Below, piece by piece: positions 25,833 through 37,400 of a DNA stretch of 64,000 nucleotides. The position numbers and the translations under genes are program-made. The first letter of the stretch is position 1. The number at the start of each line of letters is the position of its first letter. The notes under the pieces were generated by a model. The model was not told the origin of the DNA and ran no database searches. It saw nothing but the letters and a program-made list of their open reading frames with translations. Source of the stretch: Paralvinella palmiformis (lineage: Eukaryota > Annelida > Polychaeta > Terebellida > Alvinellidae); NCBI GenBank assembly GCA_025642065.1, contig JAODUP010000227.1:1-64000 (forward strand), in the 5' to 3' direction.

Positions 25833-28083
25833 TATATGGAAAGCTATGACAAAATATGCTACGATCAACACCTATCTCTACCACAACAAACTGCCATCTG
25901 GGACATTCATCATCTGGGGCGCTGACGTTTCAGATGGCGTTAATAAAATGCAGATTGGACAGGTGGATTCATAAGCGGCGAACAGGCTTTTTGTTTGATA
26001 ATAGTACATTTAAACTAGTACAGCATTAAAAGGGAGATTGTTATAATTTTTATATGAATTGAGTATATTAGTTTGAGAATCAATTTATTTATTCATTCAT
26101 TAACACAAACAAAACAAACAACCATACATAATTAAAGAAAGAAGGGGGAGATTTTATCAAATGATTAATAAAATAAAGGACGTATGGATCGAGGTGATAT
26201 ACTTCAGAATAATTTGCCAATATATAGACTAAAAATCATCAAGATTAAGTGCACACTTACAGTTAATATTCTTCCATTAACTATAATTCATACGTTATAA
26301 TAAGTTTTATGTTATATATTATCAAACGTTCAAAAGAGCACACACACATGCACACATATCGTATATAGTGTACACGCTCTTTAGCACTCAAGCCCAGAGT
26401 GCTCCGTTCATCTTCTTCTTTCTTTAAATGAGTAACACTCCAAGAGTGTACAATCTTTTAAAAAGCCATAAATTTCACATATTTTTTTTAATGCATGTAA
26501 AAGTGCAGCCCATGAAATGCCGATCTTCCATCTTATGTGCAGATCCCAACACGTACCAATATCTAGTCAATATTTCAATTTCTTCTTGTAAATCCTGATT
26601 GCATGAAGGTGAGTTCTGACAGTCGAGTACGTATGGTTTTGGTTTTGTTGTTCGGGGAGAATCCCCAGGCTGTCGCTTAATCAGCACAGCCTCTATGTTG
26701 GAGTGGTTGAGAAAGCTCCTCCCCCACCACTCACAGGGGAGCAGTACGGAAAGATGGAGCGAAAAACCCTGAGGGTGGTCACTGCCAGAGTGGTTTACGT
26801 CCTCAGGAGGTTTTTAACGTCCCCCTTTATTTTAAATAAGTGAGCCGAGAAATTAATCCCTGGAAAAGTTTCGACCTCTTACGGGGTTCGAACCTGCGAC
26901 CGTTGGCACCAAGTGCCTGGTGCTTAACCGCTAGGCCACCGGAGCTCACTCGAGTACGTATTATCTGAAGCAACCATTAAGTATAGCTCCTGTCTTTGGG
27001 TCAATCCATGTTAAATTTCTTCCAGTAACTTACAGTTCAGAAAGAAATGTTCCAAAGTCTCTGGTTCTTTTCTGTATAGCATACAAGTTTAATTTTTTTC
27101 TTTCTTAAATCGAGCTTTATCTGACATCAAGGTATAACTTTAACTGTTGCACGCTTGACATCGAAAAGGTTTGAACAAACTGTAGTCCAGACTGGGTGAC
27201 ACCTATTGTTCTGAAAGGCATAATGTATTGTAGAGATGAATATTAAAATATTATGCAGCCGTATTCAACAGTTGAACTTTCCAATATGATGACAATTAAG
27301 GCTTTCTTTACCATATTTTTTCATGTTAAGACTGATGGTGTTGAATCAATGATATCTTCTAAGGGCGGTTAGTTATATCTAGCTAAATGTCTCTAATTAA
27401 TTAGCTTGAGAAAACCAGATTTTGTCGCTGTAAAGATCATGCATCTGGTTGTCCCTTGTTGTTTGTTCCCATGGTTAAAACTCATACTGGCACTCGTGTT
27501 TTTTCAGTTGCTGTCCTAACTCTTTCGAACTTACTCCCTGAACGTGTTAAATCATCAAATAGCATAGTTTCCCCGGTCACCCATGTATACTAGTTGCCCC
27601 ACTGGGGTTGATTCTTTTCGAGAATATTGTCGCTATAGAAGTTTGTAATTATTATTATTATTATTATTATTACACTTTTCATCGTGGTGAATCATAACTC
27701 ATGTTCGGTCAGTGAGTTTTAAGACATAGCTAATATAATTAAATATAACATTTCAAATTGTAATATATTGTGTAATGTGTATACTAGAATAATGAAACTG
27801 TGTTTGAAGTGACACGAAAAACTGAAATAATCATATATTATAATAGAAATTATTTTGTTTGTGGGAATTGCGCAGATGAAATCATATTACAGACCACATT
27901 TTATATATATGACGTCATCAATTTATGCGTTTTGTTGGCATTTGTCGATGTAGTATGTTGTTTTAAGAGTTAATTTTAAAAAGTGATAGCTGTATTTATG
28001 TTCCTAAACACTTATACGCAAGCTAAAATACTGTGCCATAAAAAGTACCGCCTAAAAGTATTAAAAAGAATACGCACGAATTT
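25833..28083. promoter_or_regulatory. Head-to-head intergenic interval LYRIC / OSER1
   Basis: The two genes are divergently transcribed, with about 2.25 kb between the LYRIC ATG and the probable OSER1 exon 1. A perfect CRE palindrome TGACGTCA is at 27910-27917. Near LYRIC, GCTGACGTTTCAGATGGCG (25920-25938) holds a CRE half-site beside a YY1-like ATGGCG, echoing the OSER1 side. A SINE (26635-26949) and an (ATT)n tract (27648-27672) lie between. Transcription starts are not visible. Confidence 0.4.
26635..26949 (-). mobile_element. Full-length tRNA-derived SINE with perfect 12-bp target duplication
   Basis: On the minus strand it starts GAGCTCCGGTGGCCTAGCGG (A-box TGGCCTAGCGGTTAAG) and then has the B-box GGTTCGAACCC, so the head is tRNA-like. 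A conserved-looking body with GGACGTTAAAAACCTCCTGAGG follows. The tail CAACAAAACCAAAACC is A-rich. The flank tcgagtacgtat is repeated exactly (26623-26634, 26950-26961). It lies between the LYRIC and OSER1 starts. A related tail (GGCTGTCGC...GCACAGCC) is seen at 36595-36640. Confidence 0.9.
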
Positions 28084-28128
28084 GTTACGTCAGCAAGACT
28101 TGCGTACGATGGCGGCGATGATTCGCAG
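28084..28128 (+). promoter_or_regulatory. Probable OSER1 first exon and core promoter
   Basis: A short GC-rich patch in AT-rich DNA contains TTACGTCA (28085-28092, CRE-like), then CGATGGCGGCGATG (YY1-like, 28108-28120), then a strong splice donor CAG|GTAAGC at 28128/28129. It lies upstream of OSER1 in the right direction, and the next plausible acceptor is 34468/34469. The transcription start is not visible. If the ATG at 28109 is in the mRNA it opens an 18-residue upstream ORF that runs through the splice and overlaps the OSER1 start (stop at 34503-34505). Confidence 0.5.
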
Positions 28129-28783
28129 GTAAGCGAGAAAATGCTGAATTTATATCATTTCTTTAAGCAGAGGAGATATCATAATTTCTGGAGGTGACAG
28201 CATATTCATGACTGAGTAAACATTTTCACGGTAAAGTAATCGTGTGACTCTCAATAAGTTGACTTACAACTGCGTCATTATTTATTGTTGTTGTTTACCG
28301 AACTTGAGTCTTGGTCAGTTGCTCATTGATGTTGACCGATTCATGTTAGTATCTAGATTTTAGGATGAGTTAGTGAGTATCTTATACAGTCATTATTCAG
28401 ATGAATGCGATAGTCAATTCTTAGATATCTGACTTGTATAATTTACTTAGTATTCTCGTTTAATACTAGATCATAGATGGTCATGATCATGATGCCAGGC
28501 CAGGGCAAAAAGTTCACTAGTCTAGTGACTAGATTATTCTAGTGTAGAGTGGACATTGGTATTTTCGGACACTGCCAGAATTTGGACACTTCGTTACAAA
28601 TTCGTTTGAGGCACAAACAAATCAATGACATATTCATATAAAGTAATGACATTCAACAGACATGACTCTCTTGCTGCGAAAATTAAAAATTGTTTCGTGT
28701 AACACTCTGTTCAGGTATAAAAAATTTCAATTACTCCCTGATTGTTCAATGTGAGAGATGTTTCTTGCTCTTAAGCAGTAGTA

Positions 28784-29388
28784 GAGTAAAGGTGGCAAAC
28801 TTCGGACAACCTTGTTTTGACTTCATTCACACTTCAGAACTAACTTGCAGCTACGTATGTCTTGCACCAATAAAAAGAATGCCCATTTTCACTTCGTATA
28901 ATGAAGCAGGTTTTCCTGTTTACATACAATATTTCAAGACACGCAAGAGTTTGGCGACATGTGTCCGTTGTCTCGTTGGCAAAACACGCAAATCGTCCCG
29001 TCTTTTTTCGTACCTATTTCTATCAGTATCACGTAAGTAGATGTTTGAATCTTATTTAGTGTGAATGTATTAATTAATAATGCTGCAATATAATAATGTA
29101 AAAATAAATTGTACTTAAATAACGTGTGCAGAGTGATTTTAGTAGAATTATTGGCTGTCCGAAATTACACGACTACCATTAGGATTAGTGCCCGAAGTTA
29201 CCTACTGGTCACATATTCGCACGACCCATAGGCATCACAAAATCAAGACTAGTAAACTTAAACATGCCATATCATAATGTCAACATTCTAAATTTTCATT
29301 TGATACCAAATGAACCATTATAGGTGTGTTGAGAAATTGCTCGGAAGTCGTTATGTCCAAATCTGTCCGAAGTTTGCCTCCTTTACTC
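28784..29388. mobile_element. TA-flanked MITE in OSER1 intron 1
   Basis: The inverted ends GAGTAAAGGTGGCAAACTTC and GAGTAAAGGAGGCAAACTTC extend to about 25 bp with one mismatch and are bordered by TA (28782-28783, 29389-29390). Length is 605 bp. A 116-codon open frame over 28690-29040 straddles the left end and resembles no protein I know, so I treat it as noncoding. Confidence 0.8.
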
Positions 29389-29639
29389 TAATAAGAAGCA
29401 ACTCTTCATTTGAATCATCTTGCAGTCTCTTATTACTCCTATTTCATGTCGTTTGGCCAAAACATACTGACTAATGCTGCCTGATTCAGATGCTGCCATT
29501 TTGAATATAATTTCAAACATGATCTGATTCGTTGAAGGTGTCTGAATTCTGCAGTGCAAATTAATCATACCTTTCAGTTTATGGACACCACCCTAAATTG
29601 AAATATCAGCCAGTGTTCCAGATAACAGACGTGTCTTGG

Positions 29640-30085
29640 GTTAATGACCCGACAGTGGCACTGGCAGGCCTGTGACCCGATACAAATATTAACTGCTGAT
29701 TTTTTACACTGGATGATGTGGTTAAAGCAGCATGGATACCAGGATTACAGAATATATATGAACCTGTCTGGTATTCCACTCTTTATGCCTATTGCACCAC
29801 ATATCTCATTGCCTGCCACTGTTTATCAAGCCTAGTTTTAAATATATTGAGGGTAGTGGCCACAACAGTTCCTTCAGAGAGTGAATTCCAGTCTTGGACT
29901 ATTCTTTGACTGAACATGTTCTTATGAACTTCAAGCCTAGTGTGATGCACAAGTAACTTGTCCTTGTGCCCCCAGGTACATCGTCCTTCAACTCTGAGAA
30001 AGAATATATCGGGATCAAGACGATCTAACCCATTCACGATTTTGTACACCTGGATGCTGCCAATGTACCAAATTATTTCTTTTAT
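29640..30085 (-). pseudogene. LINE reverse-transcriptase C-terminal fragment, OSER1 intron 1
   Basis: The minus strand from about 30060 reads GSIQVYKIVNGLDRLDPD, then HTRLEVHKNMFSQRIVQDWN, SLSEGTVVATTLNIFKTRLD. This is the characteristic tail of invertebrate non-LTR element proteins (the SFSQRVINDWNSLP type). It ends at a stop near 29790. It is a 5'-truncated dead copy in antisense orientation to OSER1. Confidence 0.85.
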
Positions 30086-30794
30086 TTACATGCTTTGGGC
30101 GTCCTCTAAAAGTAATAAATCACTTGGGACATGAGAACCAAACAGGTTCCTTAGCATAGAACCAGCAGGCTTAAAATCTCAAGTGGACCCCACCAGACCA
30201 GTGACCTTGGTTTCATCTACACGTGATAAATGGTGCTACCTGTGTACATTCATTTAGGTTATTACACGGAGGACAGTATACATAAGAAACATCTTGCAAA
30301 ATCAAAAGTGTCACACTTGTGCAAAACACACTACAATTTATTAATTTAGTTTAAAAAAATACCATAATAACCGAACTTTTCAAAACAATACCTTCAGTGT
30401 TGCCGGTGGTGAGGGAATTGCCGATTTTACATATCAAATTATCACACAATATATATTTATAACCAAAAAGTATGAACTGAAAGATATTTTAAAATTTGTA
30501 ATTAATATTTAGTTTCAGATGGCAGAATCCACTTTAATATAAATTCTTCATTATTTTGATGACAATGACTAAAAAACACTCCTTGTATTTGAATAAAGAA
30601 CACAAACAAAAGACAATCAAGATCCAGTATTGTTTGTTCTACAGGCTCTTAAACTTTCCAATGAACTGACACAACTCACTGCCCTCATGTGCTATATTTT
30701 TCATCAACCCCTTTCTTTTTTCTTATGACCCGCCAACCTCAAATATTATCTGGAACCCTGTCAGCTTTACAATAAAGTTGAATAGAGTTCAATG

Positions 30795-31859
30795 CACGGT
30801 TGGGTTTTTTACTGTAAAAAACCTATTTTTACATTATATTGTAAAAATGTTAATAACCATAAAATCGTGTATTAAATTGTAAAAAACATAAAAACCTCAT
30901 TCATTATAACTAAAAGTCAATTATACTAGTCTTAATGGATGTCGTTCAACTCATTTATGTGATAGTGTCTTTCACATACATTAATTTTTATTAACACACT
31001 ACTCAATATTTGACACATGAATTTGTACATGAATACTAGGAATATAGCAAAATAATGACATTTATCATTCTTCTGCATACAATGTGAATATTCTCTATCT
31101 GAACAGTTAATAGTCTAATTCAATACAGCCTCTGAGAATCCTATAGTAGAATACCAGCTTAAAGTTTTACTGTTGCCTAGAAGATTACACACTTTAGTGT
31201 GAATATTTCTAAAGTTGGAAAATATTTGCTCAATTGAAGCTGATGAAACTGAATCCATTGAACATTTTGTGTAGTGGACCTGTATTCACAGTATTATCAC
31301 AATATTAGTTCAGTCTTTTCTTTAATTTAAGCCAATATGCAGGTATGTATCAATGTGATATAACACTATGATCACAAGAAAGTGTAACACTGCTTCAAAT
31401 TAAATTCAGATTGGCATTCTATACTGAGGCAAAATGAAGTTACATTTTAACACATTTATGTCACCTGGGTAATCATGTCACAAAACATTACAATACATGT
31501 ATGTGTCAACATTGGATAGAGGGTTATCTACTGTATATATACAACTTACAAGTAGTAATTACCCACATGCCAGATATAGTTAAGTAGTTAGTGAAGGGGT
31601 CAACTAGACTGGATATTAGGTTATCATAATGTGTATTAGTCTGTTAACTCAATTACTGTATTATATATATTGTATGTATTACAGTCAGGTTGTATTATAT
31701 ATGTTATATAATATATTGTTATCATTTTACTATTTTATACCTGCATTTTATTTAAATTGAGTTTTTACAAGTCAGTGTAAAAACCTGCTTTTACATGATG
31801 TTAATAACCATTAATTAATGGTGTTAATAATGTCTGTGTAAAAAAACCTGCAAACCCTG
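30795..31859. mobile_element. hAT-like MITE with perfect 8-bp target duplication in OSER1 intron 1
   Basis: gttcaatg occurs immediately on both sides (30787-30794 and 31860-31867). The inner ends are inverted: CACGGTTGGGTTTTTTAC on the left against CAGGGTTTGCAGGTTTTTTT on the right read inward. The interior is AT-rich with further TTTTTAC/GTAAAAA palindromes and no ORF. Length is 1065 bp. Confidence 0.8.
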
Positions 31860-32128
31860 GTTCAATGACATGAAATTAATTAAAGAAATAATGAATAACG
31901 CAATAAATTGCATGCATAGACACAAGATATTATTTGATAATTAACAAATCCACTTTATTATATTCAGAAGACCAATAACTATCATCAGATAGATGAACAA
32001 TTACAAAATTGTGATTATTGTCATTCTAGTTGTGGGGACTTAATGTCCTTGTATTTTATTTAAATAGTATATAACATTCATTAATAGTTCCTCTGGCTGT
32101 TTTCTTGAATTTGCAATTTATTAAAAAA

Positions 32129-32187
32129 AATGTCCGAATTCTGCAGCAAGTGTCTGAATTCTGCAGCAAGTGTCTGAATTCTGCCTA
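32129..32187. repeat. 20-bp minisatellite, three units
   Basis: tgtctgaattctgcagcaag occurs three times in a row (the first unit has tgtccg, the last is truncated). Similar tgtctgaattctgcag words occur singly at about 29538-29553. Confidence 0.85.
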
Positions 32188-34488
32188 GTTACCCATGCTT
32201 CAATTTCATAAATTTATGGTGCCAAAAAATATATAATCAAGAATGAAATGCACATTTATGGGAAGCTTGAAGTTGGTTAAATGTTTTGAAATGGATTCTA
32301 ATTTTCTAATACAAAAACATAAAATGTTGTAGTTAATTGTGTGCTAAGTGTCCAAAAACTGTCATATCTACTCAACTCACTAGCCAACTCAAAAATCCCT
32401 GCATTTTATAATAAGGCTTATTCAGAACTCATTACAAAAATGTTGTATTAAAATACATCATCACATGGGCATTTCCAGATTTTGAAAAATTCAAGGACAT
32501 TTCTGGGACTTGGAAAATGAATTTGTTATTTTCCAGGACACGTGGGAACCCTGATAAATTGTAAAGCTGCAAGGCTGTTCTATCTTCTATTTCTATGATT
32601 TTCATTTGTACCTCTTCAAAAATTTCAAAAGCATCTCTTACTTTCAACCCAAATGTAACTGCCATTAAGCTGAGGTAGTTTTTAGGCCTAAAATATCACG
32701 ATTTATTGGTAGTACCGTCCATTAAGCCGACCTAAAAATCTTTTCCCTGCAGTATTTCCAGATGACGTTTTGAATGCAGGAAATAGTTTTGTTTTCATAA
32801 TTCATTATTTGTACCAATGTGTTTTGTATACTGTCAATAGATCAAGGTAAATTATAACAATCATTTACGCAAGCTATTAGTGCATACGTAGGACCTCAAA
32901 CTTAAATTAACGGCGTTATTAAACATTCAATGAACCTTATATGAAGTCAAGGACTTAGAAATAATTAGACATATTGTCAATTACTACTGAGCCTTTGGTG
33001 GTACATTTTGTCTAGACTACTCTCTAGTCTAGATGCAAAAGTGAAACTTACATCAATCGTCATTTTTATTTAAACTCATGCAGTCATGAAGTGAAAATAG
33101 AAGTGAAACAAGTTATTAGCCATCATATAACGAACTGCTTGTACAATTCTTCTACTACTACTACAAGACACAATTAAGGTGTTTGCTTGCCAACATTTTC
33201 ATGAGTAAACCAGAGTAGATATGATAGATCTGTTTCCCATTTCATTTTAATATTCATCAACAATACATTATCATGATTATGTATGTATTGTATGCCAGAT
33301 ATAAGTAATTGTTATTGGATAAATCAGAAAGAAGGCGTTTTAATAAAGTACATGAATCGTATTCTTTCCACGAAATAAAATGATCTGTCGCAAAACGAGT
33401 AGTAAATGCATTGTCCTAAAAGAAAACAAGTAAATGGAAGACTTTTGGGTGATAATCATGGATTGAAAGAGGTAGCAACGCCAATGGAGAAATTACATCA
33501 CGGAAATGGGAACGTCTATACATGGCCTGTCCTGACAGCCACGCACTCCTACAGTGTCAATACAGGCATGTGCTGAAGGCGAATAGTACACCTTACATGG
33601 GCGACATCCATGGTAGACACCCCCGATGTTTACATAAACGGCGCTTCAATCGAGGACATAAAACACAGAATAAACACACACATGGCTTTGTACAAACTGT
33701 GGATTACACAGAAAATTACAGAAATAGGTGAAACACATATACACAGTATTAATAAAACTTCAATCTGATATTTTATTACATAATATTGTATAAGAAAAAG
33801 TATGCTCAAAGTCAAAAGGTATTCGGTTTTCTTAGGAAAAGGTCTGAAAAAAGCTGGAAACATTTAGTTATGGCGTATACTGTGCAACCCCGAAACAAAC
33901 AAGGAAAATTGAAGAAGAAAAAATGTGCAGTATACAAAGGTGAATATGGTATGTGTCAGATGCATGTATTTAAATTTAGCAAGCCAGACGTATCGTCCAA
34001 ACAAACACATATTAAATTGAATTTCAGACAAACTAATTATTTAAATCTACAGCCAACTCAATTTTCCAAATAATCTGTCATCACAATTATATGTGTCACA
34101 ATAAAAAAAAAACCTGTACCATGCAGTGCAAGAACTTTGCCAATGACCTGCTTATCATAAAAATATTTCACACAAAGCATTCTCACACTCACAGATGAAT
34201 ATATTCCAAAAGCATCTCTGAAATAAATACAATGCCAGATAATATTGGTTCACAATTTTATGCGATGCGTTTTAGGATTGCATAGCGATCCCTGTAACTT
34301 GTCTAGTGATTCGCAACATGATATTGAACAAAATGTTTGTTGGAGTACTAAGTTGGTTAAAAGTGCCATCATGTACACCAGGGTTCCAATATTTGGTGAG
34401 CTACTTTCCACTTCATTAATTTTTATGTATTATGTTTTTTCTAACATTTAGTTTGCTCATCTTTTCAGGCTTGTCAGGGCAACAGATC

Positions 34489-37400
34489 ATGGCAGACACA
34501 TCTGAAGCGAAGGATCAAACATTATTCACAGCTTTTGAGAAGCTAAAAGTAGAAACAGAATGGTATGTTTATTTCTAATAAGATAATATACATCGCTGGT
34601 CCACTTGAAAAATGCAAGTGGAAACTGTGTCACATTCAGTCAGAGCTGTAATCAATAGTCATGGAGGTCCGAAATTGTTTTTAATATTACGTACAAATGG
34701 CTTATTCTTATGTATATTTTAACCTTTCTGCTTGAATATTATACAGGGGAAGAAATAAAGTAAAAGTTAGAATAAAACATATTTACTGAGCACTATAATT
34801 CAGTGATCTTAGTTCTCTTTGTTCAGACAAAGCTGCCACAAATGTTGCATCCTTCCTTGCTGCATCTGATTCGGCGATTTAGATTCCTTTGGTAGAACTC
34901 GTGAACATGGTCACCAAAGTTGACCTCCCTTGGTGCTGGGCTAAACCTTGATATGCAGATGCAGACTGCAAGGTGGTCCTTCTGAAGGTGGTTCCTCAGT
35001 GGGGTCCTCACCTGAAGCACAAACTAAACATCTCACTTAACTTTTATATATCAGTTAATGGGTCAGTAAAAAATCTAGGAGTTATTTTTGACCAATGTAT
35101 TAACATGTATGAACATGTCACATCAGTGTGCCGATCTGCTTACTACCATCTTAAGTACATCCACTGTTTAAAAGCATTCTTGACACAAGAAGCACTTACC
35201 ATATATACTCGCGTATAAGTTGATTTTTTGGGTAGGGAAAGGGAGTTCTCAGAAGCAACTCGACTTATATACGCATCATTTTTCCTACCAGCTGAAGGAA
35301 GATGGTTTCAGTCATCTTAGACACACAACAATATAGGATTAAACCCAATAAGAGTTAATAACAATTAATTTTCACCAAACTGTTATTTGGATCTCACAAA
35401 CATGCCGGTCTTTATGTAATAATACTTGATAGTCACACGCTGTTACCTACCAGTACCTCCAGATGTGCTGTGAAACAATGAATTAATAACACTTGCCAAT
35501 TGAACTTACAGTCAGGCGTGTTTGTGTCAGCCATAGTTGGAACAAAATCATCACATCTCTACCACTAGTCTTATTCAATAAATTACTATTAATTTTCACC
35601 AAACTGTTATTTGGATCTCACAAAGATGCCAGTCTTTACATAATAATACTTGATAGTCACATGCTGTTTAATGCTGGTACGGCCAGGTGATTAGCAATAA
35701 TATAGAAATCACTGTTCACATTGTAAACCTTGCTCGCCACTTGCCGTGAAACGATTAATTAATAACACTTGCCAATTGAAGAGAGTCAACAATCATGCGT
35801 GTTTGGTGTGACAAGTTTGTTTATTAGTTATATATAACATCAAAGTGAAATCCGTGTGTGTCACTGCCGGTGAAGATATTGATATATTTATGATGCATTT
35901 GCTGACACCATGAGTTTGAAACAACTGCGTCAGCTTTTTGAGGGATTTTAAACCAGTACTTAACCTCCACTTATATGGTGAGCATATGCCTGAGGAAAGA
36001 ATTACAGAGTAAAAAATTTACCTCGACTTATCTGCCTTATACACAAGTATATGTGGTATAACTGTAATCCATCCCTTTGTTTACATCTTGTATAGACTAT
36101 TGTAACTCTCTGTTATATGGCATATTTGATTATAACATTAATAGCCTTCAAGAAATTCAGAATAGTGCAGCTCACATAGTGACAAATATTCAAAAATATG
36201 ATCATATTGTCCAATTCTTCAAAAACTACATTGGCGACCCTGTTACTTTGTTAGACAGCATATCCAATTCCGGATTTTATTACTAACTTATAAATCTATT
36301 AATCATATGGCACCAGAATACCTGTGTGAACTGGTATCCATTAGAAAGTCATCCCAAAAACTCAGGTCATCCAGTCAAATACTATGGCAGGTGCCATTGT
36401 CTCGGCTTAAGTCAAATGGTGATTGTGCATTTAGTGTTGCAGCCCCCACTTTGTCCCTTGTTTTTTTGTGACATAATTTTGTACCGCTTGCTGACGATGA
36501 AATATTGTAAAATAAAAAAATTTGCTGCCAGAATAGCAATGAGCAATAGCTATTTTTTGGGATAACTTGTAACTTGTTGATGTTTTGGAGTGAGACTCCT
36601 GGCTGTCGCCTATTGGGCACAGCCACCTGGTGTTGACTTCTGTTATTATGACGATGGGCGAACTGGGAGTTGTTTAACATGGTAGCACCTCAGTTTACTA
36701 TAAAAGTCATATCCGGAAAAACCTTACCGGTTGGACTAAAAACTCCTACTATAATGTCGTGGCCGGAAGGTGGGTGGGCTGCCGCAGTGCCTGGCTCTTT
36801 ATATACCAGGCGAAACCCTGTATGGTGTAGAAAAATTTGGCTCTCATATATTGTACTTTTTTTGTACAATCATTAGCAACTTTTATAAGGCAACAGTGGA
36901 ACCTTAATTGCCATATAATTTCTGAATCATAAGTGAGGTTGTTGAAAGCATGGATGCCACTCTTCCTTTGAAATTCTCTGCAAAAATGGCAATATTTAAG
37001 TATAGTTTTCAAGGTCATAATATATTATGCTGTATCTTGGTGGAATAGTGTAAATTTAGGTGGCATAATATATTTTATTTGATGTTGATCGTTTGGTCTA
37101 GTGAAATATTTTCCATTTCTGCTTCTCTGGTTATTTGTAATATGATTTGATGGAAATGTACATGAACAAAGTAATTTTTTCCTTTCCAGGGAGAAACACA
37201 ATTTAATAAATATTTCACTGATACAAGAAATTAGGAGCCCAGATCCTGGTGACGGAGATGAGAAGCAGAAGGCAAAATCACCAAACAAGACATTTTCTCA
37301 ACGTGTCTATCCATATCCTAGTGACAAGATGTCCACCGGTCTTCCAGAGCTGCCAAGTTTTGATCAGCTAACGTTTGCCAAAGAGACTTGTACAAACTCC

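Noticed and set aside
26880..26949. tRNA gene candidate on the minus strand
   Set aside because: The A and B boxes are good, but the sequence continues into a SINE body with a target duplication. It is a SINE head, not a tRNA gene. The same applies to 8448-8520 and 56436-56500.
28690..29040. 116-codon plus-strand open frame
   Set aside because: It crosses the left end of a TA-flanked MITE, resembles no known protein and has no initiation or splice context worth trusting.
33522..34073. Two adjacent plus-strand frames in OSER1 intron 1
   Set aside because: They are unrelated in frame, lysine-rich mainly from AT-rich codons, without homology and without a splice link to OSER1 that keeps frame.
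34823..35020. Minus-strand frame with RCSKEGCNICGSF motif
   Set aside because: Too short, adjoining the LINE fragment on the other strand. It may be a piece of another dead element, but I cannot place it.
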